A DNA stretch of 64,000 nucleotides from Chamaelirium japonicum (lineage: Eukaryota; Streptophyta; Magnoliopsida; Liliales; Melanthiaceae). The stretch covers positions 3,038,001-3,102,000 of the forward strand of contig CANTAL010000003.1 in assembly GCA_947650365.1 (NCBI GenBank). The letters are read 5' to 3'. The notes beneath the pieces are model-generated. The model was not told the origin of the DNA and ran no database searches. It was given only the letters and a program-made list of their open reading frames with translations. Shown one piece after another: positions 49,212 to 61,740 of the stretch. How positions within the stretch are numbered: the first letter of the stretch is position 1; the number at the start of each line of letters is the position of its first letter. The position numbers were made by a program, and so were the translations under genes.

Positions 49212-50715
49212 ATTATTATTGTAATGTTTCTATAATTTTTTTAACAATAGTAAAAATTTATTTTATTATAAAATAATTTAAATAATTTAAAAATTAACTT
49301 TTTATTAAAATCATAATTTTATTTAATTATTTAATTATCTAGTAATTTAATGAAATTTATTATTTTATTTAATAATGAATTATTATATTATTAACTAATA
49401 AAATTATGGAGCTATTTAATGGTTTAGAATATTAAATTAATAAATAATGATTTAATTATATAATTAATTTGTTTTATTAGTTAGCTATTTATTTATTATT
49501 ATCAATTAAATAATTTTTAAAATAATAAATTATTGAAATAATAAAATAATTAATTAATTGATCATTTTATTATTTAATAAGTAATTAATGAAGATATTTA
49601 ATTAATTAACATTAATGAAATAATTATTATAATTCTTATTATTTAATTTATTATATAATTTATTAATTTAATTATTTATTTAACAAAATAATTAAATAAT
49701 ATTATTTAAAACAATTTTTTTATTAATATATTCAAATAATTAACTAATTAATTAAATAATAAGGAAATAGTTATTGAATTAATTTTTTATTTTATTACTT
49801 AAGGAAATAATTAATTTTTTCAAGTATTTTATTTAATTTTTTATAATTTAATATAATTTGCTAATTATTTCGTTAAATAATAACTTATTTAAATTATTAT
49901 TTATTTAACTATGAAATTAATTACAATTTATGGTTTAATGATTCAAATAATTATTTAATCATTTTATAAAATATTTAAATAATTTCATTATTTATTTATG
50001 TTATGAATATTTAAATCAAATATTTTAATTATTTTATTATTTTAAAATTTATGTAATTATTTAAAGAATAAATTATATTAATTAATAATTTTTTCAAATA
50101 ATAAAATAATTTAATCAATAATTACATGACTAAATTATTATGTAATAAAATTATTAGATTATCATTTAAAGAAATTATTAAATAATTATTTATTTATATA
50201 ACTAAAATATTAGAATTTAATTATTTAGATAATAAATTAAAGTATTATTTAAATAATAATTTTTTTAAATAATTAAATAATTATTCAAATATTGAAATAT
50301 TTAAAAACTTAATTAGTGAAGAAATATATCAAACAGATAAATAAATAATAATTTAAAAATAATATGTTATAATTAAATAAATATAAAATTTTATTTAATT
50401 AGGAGATATTAATTGAAATAAATAAAAAAAAAATTATTTAATGAAATAATAAAATAAAAAAATAATTTAATAACTATTTATTTATTATTTCAATAATTAG
50501 TTAATTATTTGAATATATGAATAATAAAATATTTTTTTAAATAGCTTAATATTTTTTTAATAATCAAAGAAATATTTATTCATTTTAATATTTCAATAAT
50601 AAATAATTTGTTTAAGTTATTTAATTATATAGATAATTAAATATTTTATTAATTATTTAATTATTTAATTTATTTAACCATTGAATTTATTAAACTAATT
50701 AAATTAATTAAATAA
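49212..50715 (+). repeat. Segmental duplicate of 2,931-4,469
   Basis: Same-orientation copy of the deleted-centre AT unit, with the same internal junction, a ~35-bp shorter stretch near 49,700, and otherwise scattered single-base changes. It ends exactly where a core's purine tract would begin. Confidence 0.75.
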
Positions 50716-53700
50716 ACTAGTCGTATCTCTCTATTCTGTCTTCGTTTATCTTTCCGTTCTCTTCTTTCTTCTTTTCTCTATTCTGTGGAGTTTTGGAATT
50801 TAGATTCCTTCTTACTTCACACCTATACCCGTGGCGAATAGACTAGAGCAAGACTTCTTCTCTATTCTCTCTTCGGAGAGATGAGAGAGAAAAAGAGTAA
50901 AAAGAACAAAGAGATAAATGTAAAGAGAAGAGGGAAGAAATCCTGCTCCAGTTTATTGGCCACGAGTATAGGTGTGAAGTAAGAAGGAATCTAAATTCCA
51001 AAACTCCATTTCTGTCTTAGTTTCTTTCTCTGTTTTCTTACGACTGATCGGCTGGTCTCGACATGTTCATGTTGATAATGTGTTATTAAATGGGAGAAAG
51101 ATAGAGCCGTCAAACATGCCCCACCCTAAAGAGGTCATATATTATTTATTAGGTAAGTGTTGTGAGATGGGAGAAAAAAAAAGCAATCAAACATGCCCCA
51201 CCCTAAAGGGATCATTTATTATTTATAAGGTAAGCTTACTTAGGGCCTAAGCAATCAATGGGAAACCCTTATCCATAGGAGAAGAGAGAAGAGAACAGAG
51301 ATATTTAATTATATTATTGAGAAGTGGAATTTTGGAATTTAGATTCTTTCTTAATTAAATAAGACATATTATCAGCACAAACATGTCAAGCCTAGCCGAC
51401 CAGTCGCAAAAAAATGGAAAGAGAAACGGAGACAAAATTGGAGTTTTGGAATTTAGATTCCTTCTTATTTCACACCTGTACCCTTGGCCAATGGACTATA
51501 GCAAGACTTCTTCTCTCTTATATCTTTGTTTATCTCTCTTCTTCTCTCTCTTCTGTCTTTATTTCTCTCTCTATTTTCTTGCGACTGGTCAGTTGGGCTC
51601 GATATATTTGTACTAATAATGTATTGTGAGATGAGAGAAAAAGAGAGTCATCAAACGTGTCCCACCCTAAAAGTGTCATATATTATTTAAAGAAGAAAGA
51701 AGAGAACGAAGAGATAAACGAAGAGAGAAGAGTGAAGAAGTCCTACTCCAGTCCATTGGGCAAGGGTATAGGTGTGAAGTAAGAAGAAATCTAAATTCTA
51801 AAACTTCACCAAAAGAAGGCGTTAAGAGACCCTCCTGGACTAACCCAAAACACTCTAAGATCCTTTGTGAAAAGCAAGAAGAAAAGAGAAGAGAACGGAG
51901 AGATAAATGAAGAAAGAAGAGAGAAGATGTCCAGCTCCAGTCCAATGGCCACAAGTGTTGGTATGAAGTAAGAAGGAATCTAAATTCCAAAACTCCACTT
52001 CTCTCTTCTATCTCTCTCTATATTCTTGTAAAACCCTAATCCATGGGAGAAGAGAGAAGATAATGGAGAGATTTAATTATATTATTGAAAAGTGGAGTTT
52101 TAAAACTTAGATTCCTTCTTACTTCACATCTATACCCGTGGCCCATGGACTAGAGCAGGACTTCTTCTCTCTTCTCTCTTCGTTTATCTCTCCATTCTCT
52201 TCTCTCTTTGTTTATCTCTCCGTTCTCTTCTCTTCTTGTCTCTCTTCTTGCGATTGGTCAGCTGGGCTCTGACTTGTTCATTCTGATTATGTATTGTGAG
52301 ATGGGAGAAAGAGAGCCGTGAAACGTGCCCTTCTTCTTACTTCACAACTATACCCGCCAACGGATTAGAGCAGGACTTTTTCTCTCTTCTCTCTTCGTTT
52401 ATCTCTATGTTCTCTTCTCTCTTCTCACAACATGTTATAAGCATGAACATATCGAGCCCAGCCGACCAGTAACAAGAAAATTGAGAGATAAACGAAGAGA
52501 GAAGAGAGAAGAAGTCCTGCTCTAGTTCATTGGCTACAGGTATAGGTGTGAAGTCAGAAGAAATCCAAATTTCAAAACTCCACTTCCCAATAATATAATT
52601 AAATAAAATAAATTAATCATATATTATTTAGATAAATATTATAGTTATTATAGTATAAATAGTTATTGAATTATTTAAATAAAATAAACTATTGTAAAGC
52701 GGCATTTTTGGAATTTAGATTCCTTCTTACTTCACATCTTTACCCGTTACTAATGTACTAGAGCAGGACTTCTTCTCTCTTTGTATATCTCTCTGTTCTT
52801 TTCTCTCTTCTTCTCTCTCTTCTGTCTTCGTTTCTCTCTCCGTTTTCTTATGACTGGTCGGCTGGGCTCAACATGTTCGTGCTGATAATGTGTTATGAGA
52901 AGAGAGAAGAGAATAAAAAGATATACGAAGAGAGAAGATGTCCTGCTCCAGTCCATTCGCCATAGGAGGTGTGAACTAAGAAGGAATCTAAATTCCAAAA
53001 CTCCACTTCTCAACCCTAATTAATAGGAGAAGAGAAGTGGAGTTTTGGAATTTAGATTACTTCTTACTTCACACCTATACCTGTGGCGAATAGATTGGAG
53101 AGCATTTTCTCTCTTCTTTTTTTGTTTATCTCTCTGTTCTCTTCTCTCTTTTGTCTTCATTTCTCTTTCCATTTTCTTATGACTGGTCAGCTGGGCTCGA
53201 TATGTTCGTGCTGATAATGTGTTATAAGAAGAAAGAAGAAAAGAGAAGATAGAAGAGAACGGAGAGATAAAAGAATTATTTGATGGCTGGGCTCGACATG
53301 TTCGTGCTGATAATGTATTATGAGATTGGAGAAAGTAAGAGCCGTCAAGCGTGCCCTACCCTAAAGGGGTCTTATATTATTTAAAGGGTAAGCTTACTTA
53401 GGGCTGAAGTAATCTATGGGAAAACCTAATCCATGGAAGAGATCCGACGGTGGACAATGGACTGGAGCAGGACTTCTTGTCTCTTCTCTCTTTATTTATC
53501 TCTCTGTTCTCTTCAATCTTCTTCTCTCCCTTCTGTGGAGTTTTGGAATTTAGATTCCATCTTACTTCACACCTATAGTTGTGGCCAATAGACTGGAGCA
53601 GGACTTCTTCTCTCTTCTCTCTTTGTTTATCACTTCATTATCTTCTCTCTGTTTTGTCTTTATTTATCTCCCTCTTCTGTCTTTGTTTCGCTCGATATGT

Positions 53701-53855
53701 TCATGCTGATAATATGTTGTGAGAAGTGAGAAGAAGAGAGAAGAGAATAGAGAGATAAATGAAGAGAAGAAAAAAGAAGTCCTGCTCCAGTCTATTCGCC
53801 ATGGGTATAAGTATGAAGTAAGAAGGAATCTAAATTCCAAAGCTTCACTTCTCAA
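50716..53855. repeat. Second dense core-repeat block
   Basis: Reverse PBS boxes near 51,070, 51,600, 52,276, 52,875, 53,206, 53,300 and 53,700; forward boxes near 51,368 and 52,430. Includes inverted junctions (51,003, 51,435), an LTR start fused to 'aatggactggagcagg' (53,455), a ~110-bp AT insert (52,595-52,695) and an unrelated ~60-bp insert (51,810-51,868). Open frames of 60-104 codons are repeat shadows. Confidence 0.75.
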
Positions 53856-54290
53856 CAGGCCCAGAGAGAAAAATGAAGAGGTCTTGGGTCCTAAAGTACC
53901 CTATTTAAGTTCAATAGGTGCAATTCTTTATCTATCTTAATGCACTAGGCCTTATATTTCATTTTATGTTAATCTACTTGCTAGATATAGCTCTGCACCT
54001 ATACGTAGACATTGAAATGGTATAAAGCACATATTTAGATACCTAAAAGGGACAGTTTGGCTTATACTATTCATGTAAAAGGACTAACCTAGTTGGATAT
54101 ACAGACTCTGGTTATTTATCTGATCCCCATAAGGGGAGGTCACAAACATGGTATGTGTTTCTTTATAGTAATGCAGCTATCTCATGGAAATCCACAAAGC
54201 AAACACTAGTAGCAACATCATCCAATCATTCAGAGATACTGGCGCTTCATGAGGCAAGTAGAGAATGTGTTTGGCTACAATCGATAAGTA
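53856..54290 (+). pseudogene. Fragment of copia RT C-terminus and RNaseH
   Basis: Plus-strand remnant of a different copia copy. It starts within the region equivalent to residue ~335 of the RT segment of the element at 36-43 kb, keeps recognisable 'CTRP', 'LLARYSS' and 'NGIKHI' motifs, then RNaseH motifs ('SDPHKGRSQT', 'SSNHSEILALHEASRECVW'). It has at least two stops in the RT part and a frameshift near 54,085. It ends abruptly near 54,290. No LTR is visible on either side. Confidence 0.85.
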
Positions 54291-54351
54291 CATACTAGTT
54301 TTTTTTTTTAGCATCACACTGTATCTCATATGTGGGGGGTTAAAGCTGAGC
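54291..54351. other. Unassigned linker
   Basis: T-rich stretch, then 'gcatcacactgtatctcatatgtgggggg'. Nothing recognised. Confidence 0.4.
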
Positions 54352-55260
54352 CAATCTTTGGTCGACTTGAGCTTGTTTACGAGCCTAAACGTCAGACTAG
54401 GCTATGCTCAATTAGTGAACAGTCCCTTATGGAGCTTGTTCATGATCCTAAACTTCATACTATGATATATGTTAGGCTTATTCAAGTCATTTATGAGCCT
54501 ATTCATGAGCCATTTATGAGCCTATCAAGTTTGTTCATGAGCTTTGCTCACAAGCCCTAAACAAGCATGTTCGCGAGCCCAAACGAGCCGAGCTTTGGTC
54601 TGCTTAAGCTTGGCTCATTTATTAAATGAGCCTAAACCGAGCTTTGGTCGGCTTGAGCTTGTTCATGAGCCTAAACTTCAGACTAGGCTATGCTCAATTA
54701 GTGATTGAACAGTCCCTTATCGAGTTTGTTCACGAGTCTAAACTTCATACTAGGCTATATGTTAGGCTTATTCAAGCCATTTATGAGCCTTTTATGAGCC
54801 TATCGAGCTTGTTCATGAGCTTTGCTCACAAGCCCTAAACAGGCATGTTCATGAGCACAAACGAGTTGAGATTTGGTTTGCTTGAGCTTGGCTCGTTTAT
54901 TAAATGAGCCTAAACCGATCTTTGGTCGGCTCGAGCTTGTTCACGAGCCTATTCACGAGCCTAAACTTCAGACTAGGCTATGCTCAATTAGTGATTGAAC
55001 AATCCCTTATCGAGCTTGTTCACGAGCCTAAACTTCATACTAGGCTATATGTTAAGCTTATTTAAGCCACTTATAAGCCTATTCAGAAGCCCTTTATGAG
55101 CCTATCGAGCTTGTTCATGAGCTTTGCTCACAAGCCCTAAATAAGCATATTCGTGAACCAAAACGAGCCTAGATTTGGTCTGCTTGAGCTTGGCTCGTTT
55201 ATTAAATGAGCCTATACTCTAGGCTTGGGCTTGGCTTGACTAGTAACCGAACGAACTCGA
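54352..55260 (+). repeat. GAGC-rich tandem repeat, three units of ~288 bp
   Basis: The marker 'cagactaggctatgctcaat' occurs at 54,393, 54,679 and 54,969 (spacings 286 and 290 bp). Each unit is full of 'gagcctaaac', 'gagcttgttca' and 'ggctcgtttattaaatgagc' motifs. The last, partial unit decays after 55,205. Similar 'GAGC...GGCTCG' repeats occur in many plant genomes. The short open frames here are identical repeat shadows. Confidence 0.85.
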
Positions 55261-56310
55261 ACGAGCTTTTATCGAGCCAAGCCGCGAGCCGCTCACGAAC
55301 AGCTTGGTTCGTTTACAGCTATACCTAAACCTAAACCTAACCTAACCCCTAAACCTAATTTCTGAAAATGTAACTTTCTGAAAAATTCCCATAATTCTGA
55401 ATCAGAATTGGATTTTGAAATTTTGAAATTTCAGAATCAGAATCAAAATAATATTTGGGATTTTAAAATTTTTTGACAATTTTTTGAACACCTCTATTTC
55501 GATCCGATCCGATCCATCCGAAAATCAGCCCTAGATAAAATGATAAAATCAAAAATTAAGTAGTTGAACAATGGGTATTGTGCTAGCAATTCAAACTTTA
55601 GGGTGTGTTTTGGAACAAAACAGTTGACAAAAGGGGTATTGTGCTAACATTTCAAATTTTAGGGTGCGAATTTACAGATCAAGGCTTGGCTGAGTATGCG
55701 TGCACAATGTGCGCACGGTGCAGCAGCCGAGCATGGATGATGTGCTCGATTGACACGAACCATTTGCATCAATCGAGCCGTTGGATTGACCATACTCGAA
55801 TGCAACACAATTGCAAGGGGTTAATTAATTAATATCCATTTTATAGAAAATTTCTTAAAAAGACATGTTATAATTTCAGTTCAGATGATTATAGTAGTCT
55901 CGATCGGCATGTGCGCTTGAGCCCACTAATCACTAGTATGAACTCAAGAGTATAAGTAGATGACAAAAGAGATATTGTGCTAACATTTCAAACATTAGTA
56001 TGCGATTTGGAAGAAAAATAAACTAAGGGGGAGAGGGAGGAGGAGGAGAAGGAGGAGCTCACCAGAGAGGGAGAGGGAGGCCTCAAGGAGGAGGAGGAGC
56101 AACAACGCCGGCAGAGGGGAGGTCAAGCAGCATCGCCGGTTGGTGGCGCGCGGAAGGGGAGGGGAGGGGTGGCAGGTCAGAGGCACACGAGAGAGGAGAG
56201 GAAGGCCAGGGAGGTGGGGAATTAGATCGAGATAGAGGGGAGGGAGACCGGGGAGGGGGAGGGTATATAATTTAGATCGAAACAGAAAGGGGATCTGGGA
56301 TCGGGTGGTT
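55261..56310. other. Unassigned non-repeat-array DNA, possibly transposon interior
   Basis: Holds a short degenerate CCTAAA run (55,324-55,355), mixed-complexity sequence, three spaced copies of 'gtattgtgctaacatttcaa'-like sequence (55,575, 55,640 and 55,973), and a GGAGG-rich purine tract (56,024-56,290). Two open frames (55,605-55,832 plus; 55,995-56,186 minus) have no recognisable domain, and the second is low-complexity. It lies next to the CACTA end, so it may be part of that element. Confidence 0.45.
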
Positions 56311-56627
56311 ATTAAATGTAGGGTTTTTTACCGACATATACATCCGTTGGTATAATATTTATACCAACAGTCTTATATTAATAGTACTGACGGAACAGAT
56401 ATATACTGTCGGTAATATAACATTTTATCGATGAATAAATATATTACCATCTGTATATTAATTATGCTGACGGATATATATATATACCATCGGGAAAAAT
56501 AAACAAAAAAATTAGCAAAATATAAAATATATTATACCTATGAATTAATAGATATCAGTCGGTATTAAGTTCTTTGTACCGACGGTAATTAATATTATCG
56601 TCAGAAATAAACCTTATTCTTGTAGTG
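56311..56627. mobile_element. Right end of a CACTA (En/Spm-like) DNA transposon
   Basis: The segment ends with the reverse complement of CACTACAAGAA (56,617-56,627), the typical plant CACTA terminus. Inside are repeated subterminal motifs of the ACCGACGG / CCGTCGGTA type (near 56,334, 56,390, 56,410, 56,445, 56,553, 56,578 and 56,600) in both orientations. No transposase and no matching left terminus were found, so it is an end fragment or a small non-autonomous copy. Confidence 0.75.
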
Positions 56628-57500
56628 CGAGCCTAGTCGTCCAGTCACAAAAAAAACGAAGAGAGAAACAAGGACACAAGAATGAGAAGAAGAGAGAAGA
56701 GAATGGAGAGATAAACAAAGAGAGGAGAGAAGAAGTCCTACTCTAGTCTATTGGCCATGGATATAGGTGTGAAGTGCTCCAGTCCATTCGCCACGAGTAT
56801 AGGTGTGAGGTAAGAAGGAATCTAAATTCCAAAACTCTATTTCTCAATAATATAATTAAATATCTCCATTCTCTTCTTTCTTCTCCCATGAATTAGGGTT
56901 TTCTATAGATTGCTTAGGCCCTAAGTAAGCTTACCCTATAAATAATATACGACCCTTTAGGGTGGGGCATGTTTGACGGCTCTCTCTTTCTCCTATCTCA
57001 CAACACGTTATCGGCACGAACATGTCGAGCCCTACCGACCAGTCACAAGAAAATGAAGAGAGAAACGAAGACAGAAGAAAAGAGAAGAGAATAAAGAGAT
57101 AAACGAAGAGAGAAGAAGTCCTGCACCGGTCCATTAGCCATAGGTATTGGTGTGTAGTAAGAAGAAATCTAAAACTCAAAACTCCACTTCTCAATATTTA
57201 TACGACCCCTTAAGGGTGGGGCACGTTTGACAACTCTCTTTCTCTAATCTCACAATACGTTATCAGCATGAACATGTCGAGCCCAACCGACCAGTCACAA
57301 AAAAATAGAGAGATAAACAAAGAGAGAAGAAGAAAGAAGAGAACAGAGAGATAAACGAAGAAAGAAGAGAGAAAAAGTCCTGCTCCAGTCCAATGGCCAC
57401 GGGTATAGGTGTGAAGTAAGAAGGAATCTAAATTTCAGAACTCTACTTCTCAATAATATAATTAAATATCTCTGTTATCTTCTTTTTTCTCCAATGGATT
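56628..57500 (+). repeat. Third dense core block, forward monomers
   Basis: Resumes mid-core just after the PBS position ('gagcctagtcg'). Forward boxes near 57,005 and 57,254. The doubled 'gtgctccagtccattc' marker lies at 56,775. Conserved 'cctataaataatatacgaccc' TATA region at 56,935. Confidence 0.75.
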
Positions 57501-58070
57501 AGGGTTTCCCATAGCAATAGTTCATCTTAACGTTATTATGATTATCATAGTAATATTACTATAATTTTTAAAATTAAATCAATATTTTAATTAATTATTA
57601 AATAATTTATATATTTTAATAATTTTATTTATTTATTAATTATGTTTTTAATAAAATAATAAATTTATCTAATTATTTAATTATCTAATTATTTAATTAT
57701 ATTTATTATTTAAGTTATTTATTATTATTATATTATTTAATTATTAAATTAGGGAAATATTTAATTGTTTCAATTATTAAATAAAGAAATAATGATTTAT
57801 TTATATAATTAACTTATTAATTAATTTTATCAGTTATTTCTTTAATTATTATTTTATTTTTAAATAATTAAATTATTATTCAATTATTTAAATATTTAAA
57901 AACTTATTTTGTAAAAAAATATATTAAATATATTATTTACTTAAACAAATAAATAATTTATGTATTAAATTATTCTATATTTAAATAAATAATAATTTAA
58001 ATAAATATTTATATAATTAAAAAATTAAAAATTTATTTTATTAAAAATATGAAATATTAATTGAAACTAT
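57501..58070 (+). repeat. AT-rich spacer fragment
   Basis: Left-side spacer and palindrome-arm sequence. The first ~330 bp match 18,801-19,106 including the left breakpoint. No gene. Confidence 0.6.
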
Positions 58071-59380
58071 TGAGAAGTGGAGTTTTTATGATTTTCAGCA
58101 CGAACATGTCGAGCCTAGCCGACCAGTCACAAGAAAATGGTGAGATAAACGAACACAGAAAAGAGAGAAGAAGAGAGAAGAGAACTGAGATATAAACAAA
58201 GACAGAAGAGAGAGAAGAAGAGAGAAGAGAACAGAGAGGTAAATGAAGAGAGAAGAGAGAAGTCTTATCTCTTCTGTCTTCGTTTCTCTCTCTATTTTCT
58301 TCTCTCTCTTCTATCTTCATTACTCTTTCTTATTTAATGGATTAGGGTTTCTAATAGATTGCTTAGGCTCTAAGTAAGCTTACCCTATAAATAATATACG
58401 ACCCATTTAGGGTGGGGCATATTTGATGGCTCTCTCTTTCTTTCATCTCACAATACGTTATCAGCACGAACATGTCGAGCCCAACCGACCAGTTGCAAGA
58501 AAACGGAGAGAGAAACAAAGACAGAAGGGAGAGAAGAAGAGAGAAGAGAATGGAGAGATAAATGAAGGGAGAAGAAAGAAGAAATCATGTTCCAGTCTAT
58601 TGGCCATGGGTATAGGTGTGAAGTAAAAAGGAATCTAAATTCCAAAACTCTACTTCTCAATAATATAATTAAATCTCTCTATTCTTCTCTTTTCTCATAT
58701 GGATTAGGGTTTCCTATAGATTGCTTAGGCCCTAGGTAAGCTTACCCTATAAATAATATATGACCCCTTTAGGGTAGGGCACATTTGATGACTCTCCCTT
58801 TCTTCCATCTCACAATACGTTATCAGCACAAATATGTTGAGCCCAGCCGACTAGTCACAAGAAAACGAAGAGAGAAGAGAGAAGAGAGAAGAAGTCCTGC
58901 TCTAGTCCATTGGGCACGGGTATAGGTATAAAGTGCTCCAGTCCATTCACTATGGGTATAGGTGTGAAGTAAAAAGGAATCTAAATTCCAAAACTCCACT
59001 TCTTAATAATATAATTAATTCTCTCTGTTCTTTTTTCTTTATCTTCCATGGATTAGGGTTTTCTATAGATTGCTTAGGCCCTAAGTAAGCTTACCCTATA
59101 AATAATATACGAACCTTCTAGGGTCGGGCATATTTGACGGCTCTCTCTGTCTTCCATCTCATAACACATTATCAGCACGAACATGTCGAGCCTAGCCGAC
59201 AAGTTATAAGAAAACGGAAGGAGAAACGATGACAGAAGAGAGAGAAGAAGAGAGAAGAGAACGGAAAGATAAATGAAAAGAGAAGAGAGGAAGTCCTGCT
59301 CCAGTCCATTGGCCATGAGTATAGGTGTAAAGAATGAATCTAAATTCCAAAACTCCACTTCTCAATAGTATCATCTCAAT
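58071..59380 (+). repeat. Forward core monomers
   Basis: Forward boxes near 58,456, 58,821 and 59,166, and a partial copy near 58,090 ('gattttcagcacgaacatg'). TATA regions at about 58,387, 58,747 and 59,097. The doubled marker is at 58,932. Minus-strand 70-94 codon frames are repeat shadows. Confidence 0.75.
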
Positions 59381-59502
59381 ATTATTATGATTATTATAGT
59401 AACATAACAATAATTTTTTAAATAAATTAATCATTTATTTAATTTTAAAATAATTTAAATAACTTAATTTTGTAATTATTTAATTATCTAGTTATTTAAT
59501 AT
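59381..59502 (+). repeat. AT-rich spacer fragment
   Basis: About 120 bp of AT spacer broken at the same place as 19,556-19,678. No gene. Confidence 0.6.
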
Positions 59503-61740
59503 GTTATGAGATGGGAGAAAGAGAGAGCTGTCAAACTTGCCCGACCTAAAGGGGTCGTATATTATTTATAGGTTAAGCTTACTTAGGGTTTAAGCAATCT
59601 ATAGGAAACCCTAATCCATGAAAGAAGAGAGAAGATAACGGAGAGATAAACAAAGAGAGAAGAGAGAAGAAGCCCTGCTCTAGTCCATTGGCCACGGGTG
59701 GAGGTGTGAAGTAAGAAGGAATATAAATTCTAAAACTCTACTTCTCAATATTTATACGACCACTTTAGAGTGGGGCACATTTGACGGCTCTCTCTTTCTC
59801 CCATCTCACAATATGTTATCAGTACGAACATGTCGAGCCCAGTCGACTAATCAGAAGAAAATGAAAAGAGAAACGAATACAGAAGAGAATAAAAAAGAGA
59901 AAAAATAACGAAGAGATAAACGAAGAGAGAAGAGAATAGAAGTCCTGCTCTAGTTCGTTGGCCACGGGTATAGGTGTGAAGTAAGAAGGAATCTAAGTTC
60001 CAAAACTCTACAGAAGAGAGAGAAGAAAAGCGAAGAGAACGGAGAGATAAATGAAGAGAGAAGAGAGAAGAAGTCCTACTCTAGTCCATTGGCCATGGGT
60101 ATAGGTATTAAGTAAGAAGGAATCTAAATTCAAAAACTCCACTTCTGTAATTATTTCTTTCTTTTTTCTTACGACTGGTCGACTGGGCTCGACATGTTCG
60201 TGCTGATAACCTATTGTGAGATTGGAGAAAGAGAGAGCCGTCAAACGTGCCCCATATTAAAGGGGTCGTATATTATTTATAGGGTAAGCTTACTTAGGAC
60301 CTAAGCAATCTATAGGAAACCCTAATCCATGGGAGAAGAGAAAATTGAATGGAAAGATTTAATTATATTATTGAGATGTGGAATTTTAAAATTTATATTC
60401 CTTCTTACTTCACACCTATACCCATGGCCAATGGACTGGAGCAGGACATCTTCTCTCTTCTATCTTCGTTTATCTCTCCAAATCTCTTATTACTTCACAC
60501 CTATACCCATAGCCAATGAACTGTCCGTGCTAATAACGTGTTGGGAGATAAAAGAAAGAGAGAGTCATCAAACGTGCCCCTTCCTAAAGAGATCGTATAT
60601 TATTTATAGGGTAAGCTTACTTAGGGCCTAAGCAATCTATGAGAAACCCTAATCCATGGAAGAAGAGAGAAGAGAAAAGAGAACTTTAATTATATTATTA
60701 TAAAGTGGAGTTTTGTAATTTAGATTCAATCTTACTTCTTCTCTCTCTTCTGTCTTCGTTTGTCTCTTCGTTTTCTTTTGACTGGTCAGTTGGGCTCGAC
60801 ATACTCGTGCTGATAACGTGCTATGAGATGGGAGAAAGAGAGAGCCGTCAAACGTGTCCCACTTTAAAGGGGTTCTATATTATTTATAGGATAAGCTTAC
60901 TTACGGCCTAAGAAATCTATGGGAAACCCTAATCCATTACAACTGTTATGGGATCATTCGATTGGATGGAAATGAACTGCAGTACGGTTTCTTCTCTCTT
61001 CTATCTTCGTTTATCTCTCCGTTATGTTCTCTCTCTTCCGTGGCTCAATATATTCGTGTTGATAACGTGTTGTGAGATGGGAGAAAAAGGGAGCCGTCAG
61101 ATATGCCCCACCCTATAGGGGTTGTATATTATTTATAGGGTAAGCTATCTTAGGGCCTAAGCAATCTATGGGAAACCCTAATCTATTACAACTGTATAAG
61201 ATAGTTCGATCGGATGGCAATGGATTGGAGCAAGACTTTTTCTCTCTTCTATCTTCGTTTATCTCTTCGTTCTCTTCTCTATTCTTCTCTCTTCTGTCTT
61301 CGTTTCTCTCTCTGTTTTCTTGTAACTGATCGGCTGGGCTCGACATGTTCGTGCTGATAACGTGTTGTGAGATTAGAGACAGAGAGAGCCATCAAACGTG
61401 CCCGACTATAAAGGGGTCGTATATTTTTTATAGGGTAAACTTACTTAGGGCCTAAGCAATCTATGAGAAACCCAAATCTATAGGAGAAGAGAGAAGAAAA
61501 TGGAGAGATTTAATTAAATATTAAATCCTGCTCCAGTATATTGGTCATGGGTTGTAAGATAGGAGATTGCTTATTTATTTTATTTTAACTAATTATAAAA
61601 TAATAGAATGGAGCAGGACTTCTCTATAAATAAATAAAGATACCAGAGATAGAATAAAGAAGGAGGAAGTCCTACTCTTAATATATTAAAATAGTTAATT
61701 AATTATTTAAATATTAATAAATTTTATACAACCCCTTGAG
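59503..61740. repeat. Core block collinear with 19.7-22.0 kb
   Basis: Forward box near 59,815; reverse boxes near 60,195, 60,525, 60,805, 61,052 and 61,346. LTR starts fused to the leader near 60,947 and 61,198, and the non-core AT link at 61,560-61,730, match those near 21,236, 21,485 and 21,870. Offset to the first block is about 39.7-39.8 kb throughout. Confidence 0.75.

Noticed and set aside
54265..54838. Three similar 66-76 codon open frames
   Set aside because: They repeat with the ~288-bp GAGC tandem unit and in part overlap each other in different frames.
55324..55355. Telomere-like CCTAAA run
   Set aside because: Only about five degenerate units; too short and irregular to call interstitial telomere DNA.
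55605..55832. 75-codon open frame in the composite block
   Set aside because: No recognisable motif, no clear promoter context, and it lies among transposon-like repeats.
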